From the NCBI GenBank assembly GCA_037179335.1, contig JAKZHN010000030.1, forward strand, positions 186,001 to 250,000: a stretch of DNA of 64,000 bases. The letters are read 5' to 3'. Of the stretch, positions 40,899-54,866 are shown one piece after another. A program made the translations under genes and the position numbers. The DNA comes from Cyclaneusma minus (lineage: Eukaryota > Ascomycota > Leotiomycetes > Marthamycetales > Marthamycetaceae). The notes below the pieces were generated by a model. That model was not told the origin of the DNA, did no database searches, and worked only from the letters and a program-made list of their open reading frames with translations. Numbering within the stretch: the first letter of the stretch is position 1; every line of letters starts with the position of its first letter.

Positions 40899-43800
40899 TA
40901 TTTTTTAAATTGCTATTTATTTTAAATAGCGCTAAAAATCCTTTAATATTTTTTCATTGTAATTTATAAATTTTATAAAACTAATTATCCTTTTTTTAAA
41001 ATATTTAAAATTATACCCCTTTTAGGCCGTCCCCTTTTTTTTAAAGCAGCTATTTTTGCCTTTATTATTTATATCGCGGCTTTTTAAAAAAAAATACAAT
41101 AGCTATAATTTAATTAAAATTTTATATTAAGACAGTTTTTTATATTATAATAAATAGCTATAGTATACTTTTATTATATTGCAAGGCTTATTTAATAAAA
41201 AATCATAGAAATTCTAAATTGCCTAAATAATCCTAATGTTATTTTTATAAATACTTTTTAAAACTACAAAAATTTGCTTTTGATTGCCAGGTTAATTTAT
41301 AATTGATTTATTCAGTATAATATATTAAGCCCCAATTTAAACGAATATCCTAATTATAAACATCCAAAATATTATTAAATTCCCATTTTTTAATAATGTT
41401 TTGTATTCCGGTTTTTTTTAATATTCTGCCTTTAATATTTTTAGTTTTAAGCTTATTAATTTTATTCTGGTTTAAAAATCCTTTTATTTTTATTTTTAAT
41501 TAAAAAAATGTAAAGTATTAGGAATAATTTTATATTATTAAAACAAATTAAAAAATAGGCTCGGTTATATATTTTAAATATCTTTTTATAGGCCGGCCTA
41601 TTTATTATATTTCTTTTTTCTAAAATGAATATTTTTTATATTTTTAATATCAATATAAATATATTAGCTAATTGAAAAGCTAAAGCTTTAGAATAATAAA
41701 TATTAATATTTTATTTATAATCATTAATTAATTATTAAGCCAGCATTTTAAATTAAATAAAAAATTATTTTATATAATCCGCAATAATATTGGCTTTATA
41801 AAATTCTTATTTTGAAATTAAAATTATATTTAAAAGGCAAGGCTAAAATAGTTTTATACTTATTTGCAAATAAAATCCGTAATTGGTAAAAAATGGCATT
41901 ATTTGTATAGTTTTAAATATTTAATTATTAAAAACAAATTTCGCTAATAATAGCCAATCTATCCAATTATTTTCAATATAAAATATAAAATATTTGGAAA
42001 TATTTTAAATAAGCATTAAATTATTTAGTTTATTTATTTATTTTAAAATAAAAGAAAACTAATAACTTTAATTTAATTTTTAGCCTTTTAAATAAATGCT
42101 TTTAAAGTTGGAAAATAAATTAGGTTTGTTTATTTAAAATAATATTATCGAAAATGCTATAAAAATAATAAATTTAATTAATAAAGGCATTTACAAGCTT
42201 TTTAGCTTTAAAACTTATAATAAAAGTAAAATAGCGTATTTTAATAAATTTCTATATTATTATAATAATGTATTAAGAATTGCGGCCATTTTTAATGCAT
42301 TTAAGCAATAATATAATATACTTTATTAAAATATTTAATTAAGCCCTAAAGGAAACCGGTAAAAATTGCAAAACTCCGGGTAATAATAGCCTGGAAAATT
42401 TGATTTTATTACAAAATTTATATTTTTCAATATATTTTGCAATATTTTAAAATATTTTAGGCTATTAATCATACTAATTAATATTTACTAAAATTTTAAC
42501 CTTTTTTTTAAATATCTAATTACAGCTATAAAATAATATTTATAAATAATTAAAAATATTAAATTAAAAATATTAAAAGATATCTGTATTTAATTTGCGC
42601 CTTTTAGGCCTTTTAATATAAGTTATCCATTTAAAATAAAAGAATTTAATTTTTATTTTTTAAAGATTTAATACAAATTTTTTAATTAGGCTTTAAAAGT
42701 TTTATTTTTTAAGACCGCTAATATTAATATTGCAATTTTTATTTTTTTATATATTATTTTAATAATTTTTTTAGTTGGTTTGTTTTAAATTTTATACCAA
42801 ATTTAAAATTAGTATTAAAGCAAGCTAAATTTCCTTTAAATTTATTATTAGGGTTTTTAATACTTTAAATAAACATTTTAATTTTGGTAATAGTATTTTT
42901 AATTTATGTTGCAATTTCTTATTTTTAATATATTAAAAATAGTTTTTCAAAAATTTGTTTAATATATTTAATTTTATTATTTAAAATCCTAATTTATAAA
43001 TAATTTTAAAATTAAAGCCAGAAAAAAAATTAAACCAATAAATATATTTTTACTTTAGCTATTTAACTATTATAAAATACTTTAGATTATTATAATTAAT
43101 TTAAATTTAATTGTTTTTAATAATTTTTAAATTTGTCGTTTTTATTTTTTTAACTATTTAATAATAGCCAGGAATTTCTTATTATAGATTTTATAATTGC
43201 ATTTTGCAAAATTATAAATTTTAAAAAATAGGCCACGAATGAAAAAATTCCATTACTTTTATATTAAAAAAGTTTTTTTTTAAAATATAATTCAAAGCAT
43301 TTATTTTTAAACTTATTTGTTTATTATAATTAAGAAAAGCCAAAATTAGGGCTAAAATAAATACCTGTTTAAATTTATTAACAGCATTTTATTAAGCCTT
43401 TTTCCATTTTTTTTTCAATTAAATGATTTAATAGCTTAGCTATTTTAAAAAGATTCCAAATAAATCTTTGGTAAACATTGGCAAATTCTATAATTTTTTA
43501 AATTTTTTAAATAAACATTGGCGATTTCCAAATTATAATAGCAAATATTTTATATAGGTTTATTTTTATATTATTTAATATAATATAAAGGCCCAAATAT
43601 TTAATGCAAATGGTTTTAAATTTATATTTAAAAATATTAATTTAAAAGCCGATATTTTTTAAACGGTAAATTATTTTCCAAATAAATTTTTTATATTTTT
43701 TTAAATTATTTAAAAAAATTGAAACGTTATTTAAATAGGCTATATATATTTTATTTAATAAATTAAATAAAATATTTTTAATATAGTGTTAAAATAAGGC

Positions 43801-46800
43801 TAAAATATTGCAAAATTCAAAAAATATAATTAATATTTTAAAAAGTCCAAAGTAAATAATAAACGCCGTTTTCCATTTATGTTTTTCCGCTATTTTTAAT
43901 TCATTAAATATTGCAATAATATTAAGTTTGGTATAAATTTTAGCTTTATATATAATATTTAGAGTTTTTTTAATTAATAATAAAAAATAGCAATTTTTAA
44001 TAATAATATTATTTAGGTTTTTATAATTTTAATAAATTCTATTTTTTTTTTAATTTAGCGGCTAATATTAGCAATGCAATATATTTAAAGTTTTAAAAAG
44101 AATTATGAAAAGATTATTTATTAAGCTATTTGTTAAATTTCTTTTAATTTTTTAATAAAAGGGGCCGACTTTTATTATATAATGGTTTTATACCAAATAA
44201 TAATTTAATTTTATAATTTTATAATTGCCTAAAAAATAATTTATTAGCCTTTTTTTTAATAAAAATTAATATATTATAAAGCCATTTAAAAGAATTATTT
44301 TAGATTTTTCTATTCCTTAAAACAGGCTCTGTTTTTATAAATTTGGTAAGTTTTTTTTATAATTCTATTTAGCCTATTTATATTTTAAAAATTACAATTT
44401 TTTTATTAAAAATAATAAAAAGCTAAAAAAATATTATAAATAAGTAAAAATAAAAAGCATAGATTATTTAAATATTTTTAGCCTATAAAAATATCTTTTT
44501 ATATTAAACTTAATTATTTTAAAAGCTTTCTTTATCGGATACGCGGTTTTTTTAATTTTAAAATATTATCCAGGTTTCTTTAACCAACTTTTATATATTA
44601 AATCCCTTTTTGGCGGATAAATATAATAAAATTAATTACGAAATTTGTTTTAATATTTTCTATATTTGGCCTAAATTAATAATTTTTTAATATTGGTTAA
44701 AAAATATAAATAAGGGCATTTAATAATTGTTTTTATTTTATTTTTTTAATAATAATACAAATTTTATTTATTATCTTTCTAATAAGGTATAAAAATTTAA
44801 AAAAGCTGCTATATATTATATATGCTTTAATTCTAAATTTATTTAAATTCGGATTTTTTTTAATATAAAAATCCCGTTTTAAAATAAGAATTTGGTTAAT
44901 TAAAAAAGAAAATTAAGCCTATTGATTTATTTTTATTATTATTTTCTATAATAAATAAAATAAAAAATATTATAAAAAATATAAAAAGATATAAAAAAAT
45001 ATTAATATAAATATAGAAAATATTAATTTAAAAATTATAAAAAAAATTATAAAAAAACTTGGTTTCTTTTTAATTTATAGCAAGATATTATGAACAAAAA
45101 TGGATAATAGCCGCTTGAAAAAAAGTAATATAATAATTTTGCCTTTAATAAAATATGTTTTTAATTTAATTAATAGCTGAATTATAAAAGTTTAATTATA
45201 AAAATCCAAAAATGATTGGTATTATTTTAAAAACTTTAATAAAAGGAGGCCTATTTTTTAAAATAATTTTAAATAGCAATTTTGGCCATTAATATTTAAA
45301 TAATTAAGAACGCAAGTTTTCTATTAGCTAAAATTAATAGCTTGAACTAAAAAAGAATTAATAAAAATAAATTATATATTTTGGCAAATTCTTTATTAAT
45401 AAAACCAATATTAAAATATTTATTATTAATTAAGGCTTTTATAAATAAATCTATATGCTTGGAAAATAAAAAATAAAAAATATAATATTAATTATAAGGC
45501 TTTGCTAAAATAAATACAACATAATATTTTATTTTATAAGCTTTAAAACTATAAAAATATAATATTAATTAATAATATATTTTCTGGTATTTTCTAGCTG
45601 CAATTTAAATCAAAAAATTGCTATTTTCCGGCTAAAAGTATTTGCTTTGGCCAAATTTAAAAAAAAATGAAAATATATTCTGGATTTTTAGATTAAGGAA
45701 AATTACAATAGGCAAATTGTTTTTATATGCTATTTTGGCTAAATTTATTATAAATATTATTTTTGCTAATTCTTTTATTTATTATAGCTAAATATTAGCT
45801 TTATTTGTTTTTTAATTTTATTTTTTTTTAATTTTGGCCATTAAACTTTTCCCGAATTTTTTAATACTTTTTTTATCCGGGTCCGGGATTTTTAAAGCCA
45901 GGTATAAATAGGGATTTGTTTTAAAGCTAGCTATTTTTATACTAATTGCCAAAAATAAAGCTATTAGCTATAGTTCTAATATTTGCGGCCAATTTTTTAA
46001 TATATTTATGGTTTTGATATTTTTTTTTATAATAAAAATAAAACTTATGCTTATAATAATATTTTTGCTATTGGGCCTTAAAAATTACCGAAATTATAGC
46101 AAATATAATATTTAAAATTATAAAATTATTTTAATTAAGGTATTTATAAATTTAATTGGCAAGAATTGGAATAAATGCTTTGGGTTAATTATTGCCATTA
46201 CCATTATTATTGTTTTTCTTTTAATTTATTAAATTTCAAAGTCTTGCTAATTATGATTTGCAATTTTTTAATATAGTTCTTTTTTAATGCAATTATTAAT
46301 ACGTTAAAAGATTTTTACCTATTTAATATATTTATTATTTGTAAAAATATATATATATATATATATAATTAATTAAAATATTGGAAATTTTGTTGCGCAA
46401 TTTAATAATTTGTATTTTATTAAACCAATTAGCCAGTTATATTTTAAATTCAAATTTAAAATAAATTACAATAAAGCTTTAATTTCCTTTATTTTTAGCT
46501 TTTTTAAAGCTTTTTTAGCTTTTTTGCATTTATCCAAAATAATATAGATTTTTATTAAAATATTATATAAAATTTCTTCATTGTTTCAAAGCTATTTAAA
46601 AGGGTTTTTTAAAAATAAAATAATTCTTTTAAAGCCTATATAATATTGGTATATAATTTTGCCTTTAATTATTTTAATTAGAAATTAAACTTATTTATAA
46701 TTAATATAATAAATTGCATTATTAATTTATGAAGCATAGTATAATTTCAATTTTCAAATCAAGAATTTATTTTAATATTTTAAAAGATTTCTTTTTAGTA

Positions 46801-47365
46801 AATTCTTTAAGGTTTTTAATACGGCGGTATAAATATGCAAAGGAAATATTGCTTTTAAAATAAAAAATAATAGCTTTAATATTAATAAGCTAATTTTAAA
46901 GCTTAATAATTTTAGCTATATTGCTAAAAAATTGGCTAAATAAATTATTTATAGCTTTATCAATATTGCATATAAGGGTTTTCAAATAGGTATAATTTTC
47001 GGTTATAGCATTAGCAAAATCTTTTTTTTAAAAATAGCGTCATTAAAATTAATACCATTTTATTATTTAATGGCAAAATATTTAAAGGCGGCTTTAAAGC
47101 ATAAAAATTTCATAATTTTAAATTGCTTAACTATTGCATTTGCAGCAATTGCGGCAATTATAATTATGGCGCAAAATCTTTAATTTAAAAATTATAGGGT
47201 TTTTTAAATTGCAAGGCTTGGAATAAAAATGCGCCGGATACGCAAAATTTAAAACTGGATTTAAAAATTGCGCAATTTTGGGCTACCGTGGTTTTGCAAA
47301 TAAAAAGCTATAATTGTTTTAAAGGAATTTAAATTAAATTAGCTAATAAAAAAACCCTATAAATT
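40899..47365. other. Internal region of element C, no readable gene
   Basis: 6.5 kb, AT-rich throughout, with no open frame long enough to consider. Any reverse transcriptase would need to be recovered by de-RIP comparison with intact copies elsewhere. Confidence 0.6.
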
Positions 47366-47577
47366 ATTATAATAGCTTAAAAGCAAGGCAGAAATTAAAA
47401 TAAAGCAATATTATAAGCTGCAATTTTTTTTGCAGTTTTGTAAAACCTTAAAAGCCTTGCAGGCTAGCGCAAAGCGCTAAAATCACGTGCCTGGTATAAG
47501 AGAGGGCTCGGGGCACGTGATGCATGGCGCGTGCCCGGGGCGCGTGCCTAAGGCACCTAAGGTCAGTATTGTGATGA
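47366..47577. repeat. Right LTR of element C
   Basis: Its outer part (about 47455-47577) keeps GC-rich words such as CACGTG, GCGCGTGCC and TAAGGCACCTAAGG. The left copy has the same words with C-to-T and G-to-A changes. The inner part is the mutated side. Confidence 0.8.
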
Positions 47578-47582
47578 TAAAT

Positions 47583-47788
47583 TAATAAATAAAAATATAT
47601 TATATATATTTTTTAGCTATAAAAAATAGCCGTTATTTTTTTTAAATAAAAATAGCAATATTTAAATATTATATATTAAAAGCATTGCTTAGCTTTTTTA
47701 ATAAGCAATGCTTACCTTTTGCGCATTTCTAATGCATATATTTTATAGGGTGGCCGTAAGGCGCCTTTCTCGGCCCCGTGAGATAAAA
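47583..47788 (-). repeat. 5' LTR of element B (part)
   Basis: Reverse complement matches bases 1-200. The outer end (about 47750-47788) keeps GGCCGAGAAAGGCGCCTTACGG almost as at the window start. The inner end is cut by element C. Confidence 0.78.
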
Positions 47789-48100
47789 TATAAATAGCTG
47801 GACCTTTATTAGTAAATTTTCGGATTAATAAAAAAATGGCAATCAATAAAAATTTAAAAATATAGTATTTATTATTAAAGCTGCTTATAATCCCGCAATT
47901 TATTTATAGCCAAAAATTCCATCGCTATTAAAAAAAGAAATTAGGGTAGTTTTAGCACAGGAGAAAAGGTCCTGATTTGTTTCCGAAAAAGGCCTGGCCT
48001 TTTTCTTTATGGGTTTTAGCCCTGCAGGATTTATTATTTTAATTATTTATGCATGGCCTTAGTAGCTAAATAATGATTAAAATTAATAAATAAATAAATT
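47789..48100 (+). mobile_element. Element D, copy 2, right part (split)
   Basis: Continues the D1-like sequence broken at 33337. It carries the AAAAGGCCTGGC and TTTTAGCCCTGCA block at about 47985-48030 and ends in the AATA-type tail at about 48083-48100. Confidence 0.7.
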
Positions 48101-51100
48101 AGCATTATTAAATTTTGTCTTTTTAGTATAATTCCCTTTATATATAATAATGCATTTTAAAATAGCCTGCCTGCATTTACAAAACTTATAATTATTAAAG
48201 CCATTAATTTAAATATTTATAAAATAAAAACGCAAAGCCTAATTAAATTTTTCTATTCTTTTGTAAAAAGAATTGCAATGCATATAAATAATAAAAAGTC
48301 TTCAATTTTTTACCAAAAGCTTATTATATTGCAGCTTTTTTAAAATATTTTAAATTTTAATTATTTTAAGGGTTTTTCCAATTTATTGCATGATGTTTAT
48401 AAAATAAATAATTCGAATAAAAGCAATATATATATTATACCCTATAATATTAATAGGATTTATATAATTATTTTGCTTAATTAAATTGCTTTTTCTAATT
48501 GGTTTTAACTGCTAAAAATTATTATAAATAATGGTATTAAAACCTTTAACAAGCTGATCACTTTTTAAAGGAAAACTTTATTGCAGTTTTTAATTTAATA
48601 TATCAAATATTTTAAAATTAATTATAGACTGTTTATCAATAATAAAATGTTTAATATAAAGGAAACATTTTTGCAAATTCTAAATACGCACGGTTATTAG
48701 ATTTTTTTAAAAAAATTAAAAATTGCTATTTTTATAAACACTATTTATTATATAAATAAAGGCTTTTTATAATTTTTGGCCAAAATCTTTAGCTTAATAT
48801 ATATTTATATTACTTTATAAATTTTGCCAATTTTGGCAAACCTATTATAATTTACAAGCAGCTAAAAAAGCTATTTATCCGCAAAATTGGCAATATAATA
48901 ATTTACTATTATATTATAACAAATATGGTATTTAAGCATTAATAATTTTATTGGCTGGATTTTTAATAAAGCTATATTATTTTTTGCAGCCTAATGTTTT
49001 ATTATTTTCTATTAAAAAAATCCGGTAAATTTAAAAGGCGGATTTTATTAAGCCAATTATACGCTTTATTAATATTGCGGTTATTAAATGCAATAGCCTT
49101 TATTTTTACAATATTTACCAAATTTTTATGCAAATTTTTATTGGCGGCCATTTTTTAATTATTTTATATATGCTTATTTTTTCCTTATATTTTTTATATT
49201 TGCTTTTTTATTTAAACTTTTATTTTTATTTATTAGCTTTTTTTAAACGGATTATAAAAATTATTTTTATGCTTATAATAGCGGTAATAATAATTGAATA
49301 CTTTAATATAATCAAAAAATATTTTGCTATTTTAAATTTAAAAAATTTTGTTTTTTAAAAAATAGTGAAAAATTATTTTAATATAATAATAATTGAAATA
49401 AATAACGCCGCCTTTATTAAACTTATAAATTAAATAATAATAAATAATGCAAAAAAATATTTAAGGCTTAATTTAAAGCTTATTATAATTTTAAAGCTTA
49501 ATAAAAAAACGCTTTTTAAAATTAAAATATATTAATAAAAGCAATATTTCAAATACATTAAGCTTTGGCGCGCTTTTTAACTTTTTAATATTTAAAATTA
49601 AAGCAATTTAAACAATTGTTTTTCTAACGCTTTTTAACAATTTTCCGCCGCTATTTTTTAATTGTTTTATTAATTTTGATAATATAATCCTGGTATTTTT
49701 TTATAATTAATTTATTTTTAATTTTTAAACCATTTGTTTTTTAATTTTAATAAATTTGGCTTAATTATTTTAAAAGCAATAATTAAAATTTTCTATAACC
49801 TAATTTAAATACTTTAGTAAAACATTTTAAAAATATATAGTATATTTTTAAGCCTATTTTTTTAATAAGCTTATTTAGCAATTTTGCTATAAAAAAAGCG
49901 AAAATTGCACAACTATTGCTAATATTTTTAATATACATTAATTTATACAATTGTTATTCCTTTTCAAAGCAAATTTCTAGGCCTTTTTATTAATATTTTT
50001 AATTATTTTTGCCTTAGGCTTAAAAAAGCAGGAAAGATAATAGCAGTATTTTAATTTATCTATTTATATATTTCTGCACTAATAAAAAATGGCTAATATA
50101 TTTTATATATTTAAAAAATATTTATTAAATCGGCAAATTGCTTTTTCAAATATTTTGCCATTTTAAATAAAACAACAGCAAAATTACAAACGGATTTAAT
50201 CCAATTAATATCCGGATTAAAGGCTATAATAAGCTTTCTATAATATTTAATAAATATTTAATATTTTTTCTTATATTAATTTTTATTTTTGGCGTATCCG
50301 CTAATTAGTAAATGCTATAAATATAGCTATTTGTTTTACTTGCTATTTATATTTATATTAATAAGTAATAATACCAAATAAAAATTGCAAAATCCATTTA
50401 CAAAATATTTTCCAATAAATATTTAAATATTGCGCCAAAATATACGGATTATTTTATATATTTTAAAATACTATTATCTTTTTTTTTATCTTTTTTTTGT
50501 AAAAAAATTATTATAATTTAAAAAAAAACCAGTAAAAGTTATTTTATTAATGATTTGCATCGCTAAATATAATAAAGCATGCTTTTTATGATAATAGCTA
50601 TATAATTTATAATTTTAAATAGGCGCCCTTTAAATTTTTAAAAAAATAAGTATTTTATAGCTAAATATTATATCGAATAATTAAATTTAATAAAAATTCG
50701 TTTTCATTAAAAGCTATTTCCAATTTATTTACAAATATCGTTTAAGCCAAAATTTGAATTTATATAATAGCTAGCAACTTTTTAAATTTTAAAAAAAAAT
50801 GAAAATTTAAAATAGCACCCAAATCGTTTATTATAGTATTGCAATAAATATTCACCTTATTATTTAAAAATTACCTTTTTAATTTTTAATTTATTAAAAT
50901 TTTTCGCGCCTTTGGAAAAAAGCAAAAGAAAAGCTATTATATATAATTAAACGATATATATAAATTTATTAATCAAAATTAATTTTATTTTAAAAACTAG
51001 GGCGTACTTTATAAGCTAAAGCAATTTGCTTTATACAATTTATATAGCTTAAATAATATTTTGTATTATTTTAATTTTAATTTTATTATATCCTATATTA

Positions 51101-51614
51101 AAAATATATAAGAAAATAAATTTAGAAATATTAATATTATTTATAACGGAGTTTAAATTAGGCTAAAATACGCTAAAGCCGTTATTTGCCTTATTTCTTA
51201 AACTATTAGTTTATTGTTTTTCGGTAATAAAAAGCATATTATTAATAATTAAACCGGTTTTAAAAAACTAATTTAGATATTTTTAATTGATATTTATATT
51301 TTTATAATTGGGATAATACTTTTTTGGCATTTTTAACCATGCTTTTATAATATTATAGCGAATTCTAAAATCTCGCTTAAATTAGCGCTAATAATAAAAA
51401 TTATTCCTATTTTGCATTGGCTGCAAAAGAATTATATTAATTTTATTTGGTAAATAAAATAAAATATATATCAATTTATTATTATTTTATATAAAGATAT
51501 AATAATACCTAATATAATTATATTAGCAATTTTTATATTATATTAATATATATTGCGAATAGGCCATTGCTATAAATATTTTTGTTATTTGTATTATTAA
51601 AGAAAAGAAATTCC
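48101..51614. other. AT-rich relic between D2 and D3, no gene
   Basis: 3.5 kb, every frame broken apart from a hydrophobic 76-aa artefact at 49128-49358 (+). I found no terminal repeats. It probably belongs to the decayed body of the 30.3 kb unit or to another relic. Confidence 0.45.
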
Positions 51615-53300
51615 TTTATTTATTTATTTATTTATTTATTAATTTTAATTGTTATTTAGCTATTAAGGCTATGCAATAGTAATTAAAATAATAAATTAAG
51701 CAACGCTAAATTTTTTAAAAGGCCAGGCCTTTTCCGAAAAGAAATTAAAAAAAAATTAGGCGAAAATTATTCCAATTTTTTTTATTGGTAATAATGGGAA
51801 TTTTTAATTATAAATAAATTGGGGGCTTCTATAAATAAAGCTTTAATAATGCTATGCTTTTAAATTTTATTATTGCCAATTGCTATATTATCGAATCAAA
51901 ACTTTATTAAAAAAAATCCAAATCAATATTTATACCTATATGATTTTCCTAAGCCAGCTTTTTTTATCCGGTTAATGTTTTTTTTTTAATTTTAAATAAA
52001 ATTTAGCTTTTTTTTATTTTTTATTTTCTTATTTTTCTTATTTTATATTTTATCGATTTCTGGTTTTTTAAAAGCTATTTTACTTTTTCCTAAAAAACAA
52101 TTTATAGTAGGCTAGCTTGCCTAAAAGCCAGATTTTATATATAATAAATAAAGCTGGTTTTAAGCCTTTTTTAAAATAAGGTAAATAAATTCTAGAAGTT
52201 AAAATTTTAAAGCCCCAAAATTTATAATTCAATCTAATTTTGTTTAATATTATATTAAAATAATTTTAAATTAGTAAATTGCTTTAAAAACTTTAATTTA
52301 AAGCTATAATTCCGGCTAAGCTTTAAATATCTAATAATGGAATAAATTATAGGATTTTTATATATATTTAATATTTTATATAAGCCTAGCCTATATATCT
52401 ATATATATATATATATATAAAAGGCGGTAATACTAATTTACAATATTAATATTGTAAATAAAAATTTGCCGACTTAAGGCTAGCCCAATTATAATTATTT
52501 TTTAAATATAAGGGCTGCTATAAATAAAAATATTATATATATATATATATAATATTGGCCGGATAGCGAAAATTGGCGGGATGTTTTTAAAGAAAATATT
52601 TAATAAATTTAGGGATTTATAAAATTATTATTTTATTTAGCGTATATTATATTATTAATTAATGGTAAAAGGTCCGGATATTTAACGGCTATATATTGGC
52701 TATATAATGGAAATTAATTAAAAATTGGGTATTTAAAAAAATTAAAAAAATTGTAAAAATGGTTTTTTAGCAAAAGGTTAATATATTGCTAATATTTATC
52801 GGCAGCGGCAAAAAGTAAATGGCAAAAATCATAGGGTATAAATTATTAAAATTGGTAATTATTTAGCTATTGGCTGGTTTTTGGCTAATTTGGCGTATAT
52901 TATAAAAATAATTTTTATTAGTAAAAATGCTAAATATTGATATTAGTATATTAATTAAGCTTTTTTTTTTTTTTTGCAATATAGCTATTATTGAATTTGG
53001 CGGAAATAAAGGCAGCAAATAGCAATAACGGCTGGAAAAAGCTGGAAAATTATTAAAAATAAATTGGGAGGGCGATTTTTATATTTTAATAATTATTGCT
53101 TAAATTATATATTTATTGGTGGTATTTAAAATGCGTATTAGCAATATAAATAATAAAACCAATTAATTGCTTTATTTTTAAAGCCGTTATTATTATTAAA
53201 AATAGTCTAAAAAAATAGCACCGGCGAATTTTTAAAAATAAGGAAAATCGATTAAAACAGGTTTAAAAATATTGCTTTTAAAAACACGATTTATTTTGGT
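51615..53300 (-). mobile_element. Element D, copy 3 (inverted)
   Basis: The reverse complement aligns with D1 and D2. The tail is TTTA repeats at 51615-51641 (AATA on the element's strand). The TAGCTA and GGCCAGGCC block lies at about 51655-51745, and the TATACC landmark at about 53295. It may continue to the right. A 112-aa minus-strand frame at 53278-53616 overlaps its 5' side but has no recognisable domain. Confidence 0.65.
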
Positions 53301-54866
53301 ATATATAAAAATGCCCTTTTTTATTTAAAAGTATATTTCCAGGATTTATATTATTCCGTGCGCTATAAAAAAAACTTATTGTTATTTTGTTTTTGCTACT
53401 TTTATTAATATACTTCTTATAAATACCTAATTTAGGCATAATTTTAATATTAAACCACTTTATTTTATATTTGAAATAAAACAATATAATTATAATTTTT
53501 AGCTTATTTATAAAAAAATTAAACCTTGTAGCTAATATTGAATTTTTAAGCAATAAAAATTTTGGCGAATTCGCTAAAGCTTTGTTTTTTATAATTGAAA
53601 TTAAAAGCAAAGGCAAAAAAAAAACTTTAGATTAAATTAATAAGCGCAAAAATATAAAAGAAAATACAGGGCAATATTGGCAAATATAGCGCTCCCGGTT
53701 AAATATTTGCGTTTATTTATTTTAATTAGCTTCGCTATATATTTTTAAAATAGAAAATAAAAATAGCTAAAATAAAATTAATGCTAGAAAACAGGTTTAT
53801 ACCAATTTTTGCAGCTTTTTTAAAGCACGTTTATTTTCATTATTATTATAATCCATTTTTTTTGCAATAATATTAAAAAAAAGGCAATAAACGCATTTTG
53901 CTAAAAGCGGTTTAAATTATATTAGGGTAATTAAAACCTTTTATTTGGCTTTAATATTATTTTTATTTTTATTTTTATTTATTAGCTAAAGCTGAGCGAA
54001 TTTAGCTTTAAGCGGATAGCTTTAGCAAGGATTTATTAAATAAAAAAAAGGTTTATTTGCGAATGATTTTTAAACTTTAAAAAAATTATAACGCCGGCGG
54101 ATATAAAAACTGCTGCGCAATATTTGGAAATTATATTTAAGCAATAGCAAAAATTGTAAATAATTTAAACTTTGAAAACCTTTTCTTTTTTTGCAAAAGC
54201 GAATATATTTTTTGTATTATTATAATTGCTATAAACTTAAGAAAATATTATTAAAAATAACTAAATATAATTTAAAATTAATATAATTAATATAGCCTAA
54301 GCTAAAGCAAATAAAAATAAAACGTAGTAAAAATAAAAATAAAAAACGGAAATAAAATATATTTGCAAGCTATAAATAATTGCAAGCTATAAATAACTAA
54401 TCCACCTTAATGGAAACGAGCTATAAATATAGCAGGCAATAATGAAAAAAAAAGGTAAAAATAGATTTAAAATATAATTAAAGCAAGCAGCAATTAAAAC
54501 GTAGTGAAAATAAAACGCAAATATAATTAAAATACAATAAAAAGAAACTTGAAATTTAATTAAAATATAATTAAAACGCAATTAAAATATAATAAAAATA
54601 ATATACAATTGGAAATATAATTAAAACCCAATTAAAATATAATTAAAACGCGGTAAAAATTCGAATACAAATGCAAAAATACAATACGGTTACGTTTTTT
54701 TTTCCATCGATTTAATTTAGCCGAAAATTAAATGGCCTCCAATTTAATTCCCTTTACCGGCAAAACCCCGGAAACACTAATAAATCTCGGACGGAGAGAT
54801 TATAACTAGCAGCTCCGCCTATACTACGCCATTGCTACTCGCTGCGCTCGTAACACAATGGCTTCG
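53301..54866. other. Right end of the AT-rich unit, subterminal repeats
   Basis: No gene. At about 54420-54670 a degenerate array of AATTAAAATATAATTAAAACGC-like words repeats every 20-30 bases, opposite in position to the array at the left end. From about 54690 composition rises to normal before the right inverted repeat. Confidence 0.55.

Larger units (their letters stand above)
40685..47577. mobile_element. LTR retrotransposon C nested in B's LTR
   Basis: Bounded by direct repeats 40685-40898 (214 bp) and 47366-47577 (212 bp), unrelated to the A/B LTRs. TAAAT stands directly outside both ends (40680-40684 and 47578-47582), a 5-bp target duplication. The sequences on either side join to reconstitute the uninterrupted LTR end seen in A and in B's other LTR, so C inserted into B's 5' LTR about 20 bases from its inner end. 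The outer termini start ATCAC and end GTGATGA. The 6.5 kb interior is AT-rich with no surviving gene; orientation and class are unknown. Confidence 0.85.
33338..47788 (-). mobile_element. LTR retrotransposon B, interrupted by C
   Basis: An inverted copy of element A. The 3' LTR is at 33338-33556. The 5' LTR is at 47583-47788, with a remnant of about 20 bases at about 40660-40679 beyond the nested element. Net length after removing C (6893 bp plus one 5-bp duplication) is about 7.55 kb, matching A. The same string AATATAAAT lies just outside both ends (ending at 33337 and 47795), consistent with a target-site duplication of part of it in element D2. All frames are destroyed. Confidence 0.8.

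Noticed and set aside
24900..54700. Mitochondrial DNA inserted in the nucleus, suggested by extreme AT content
   Set aside because: No mitochondrial gene or tRNA is readable, and the repeats with paired LTRs and transition-only differences are explained by RIP of transposons.
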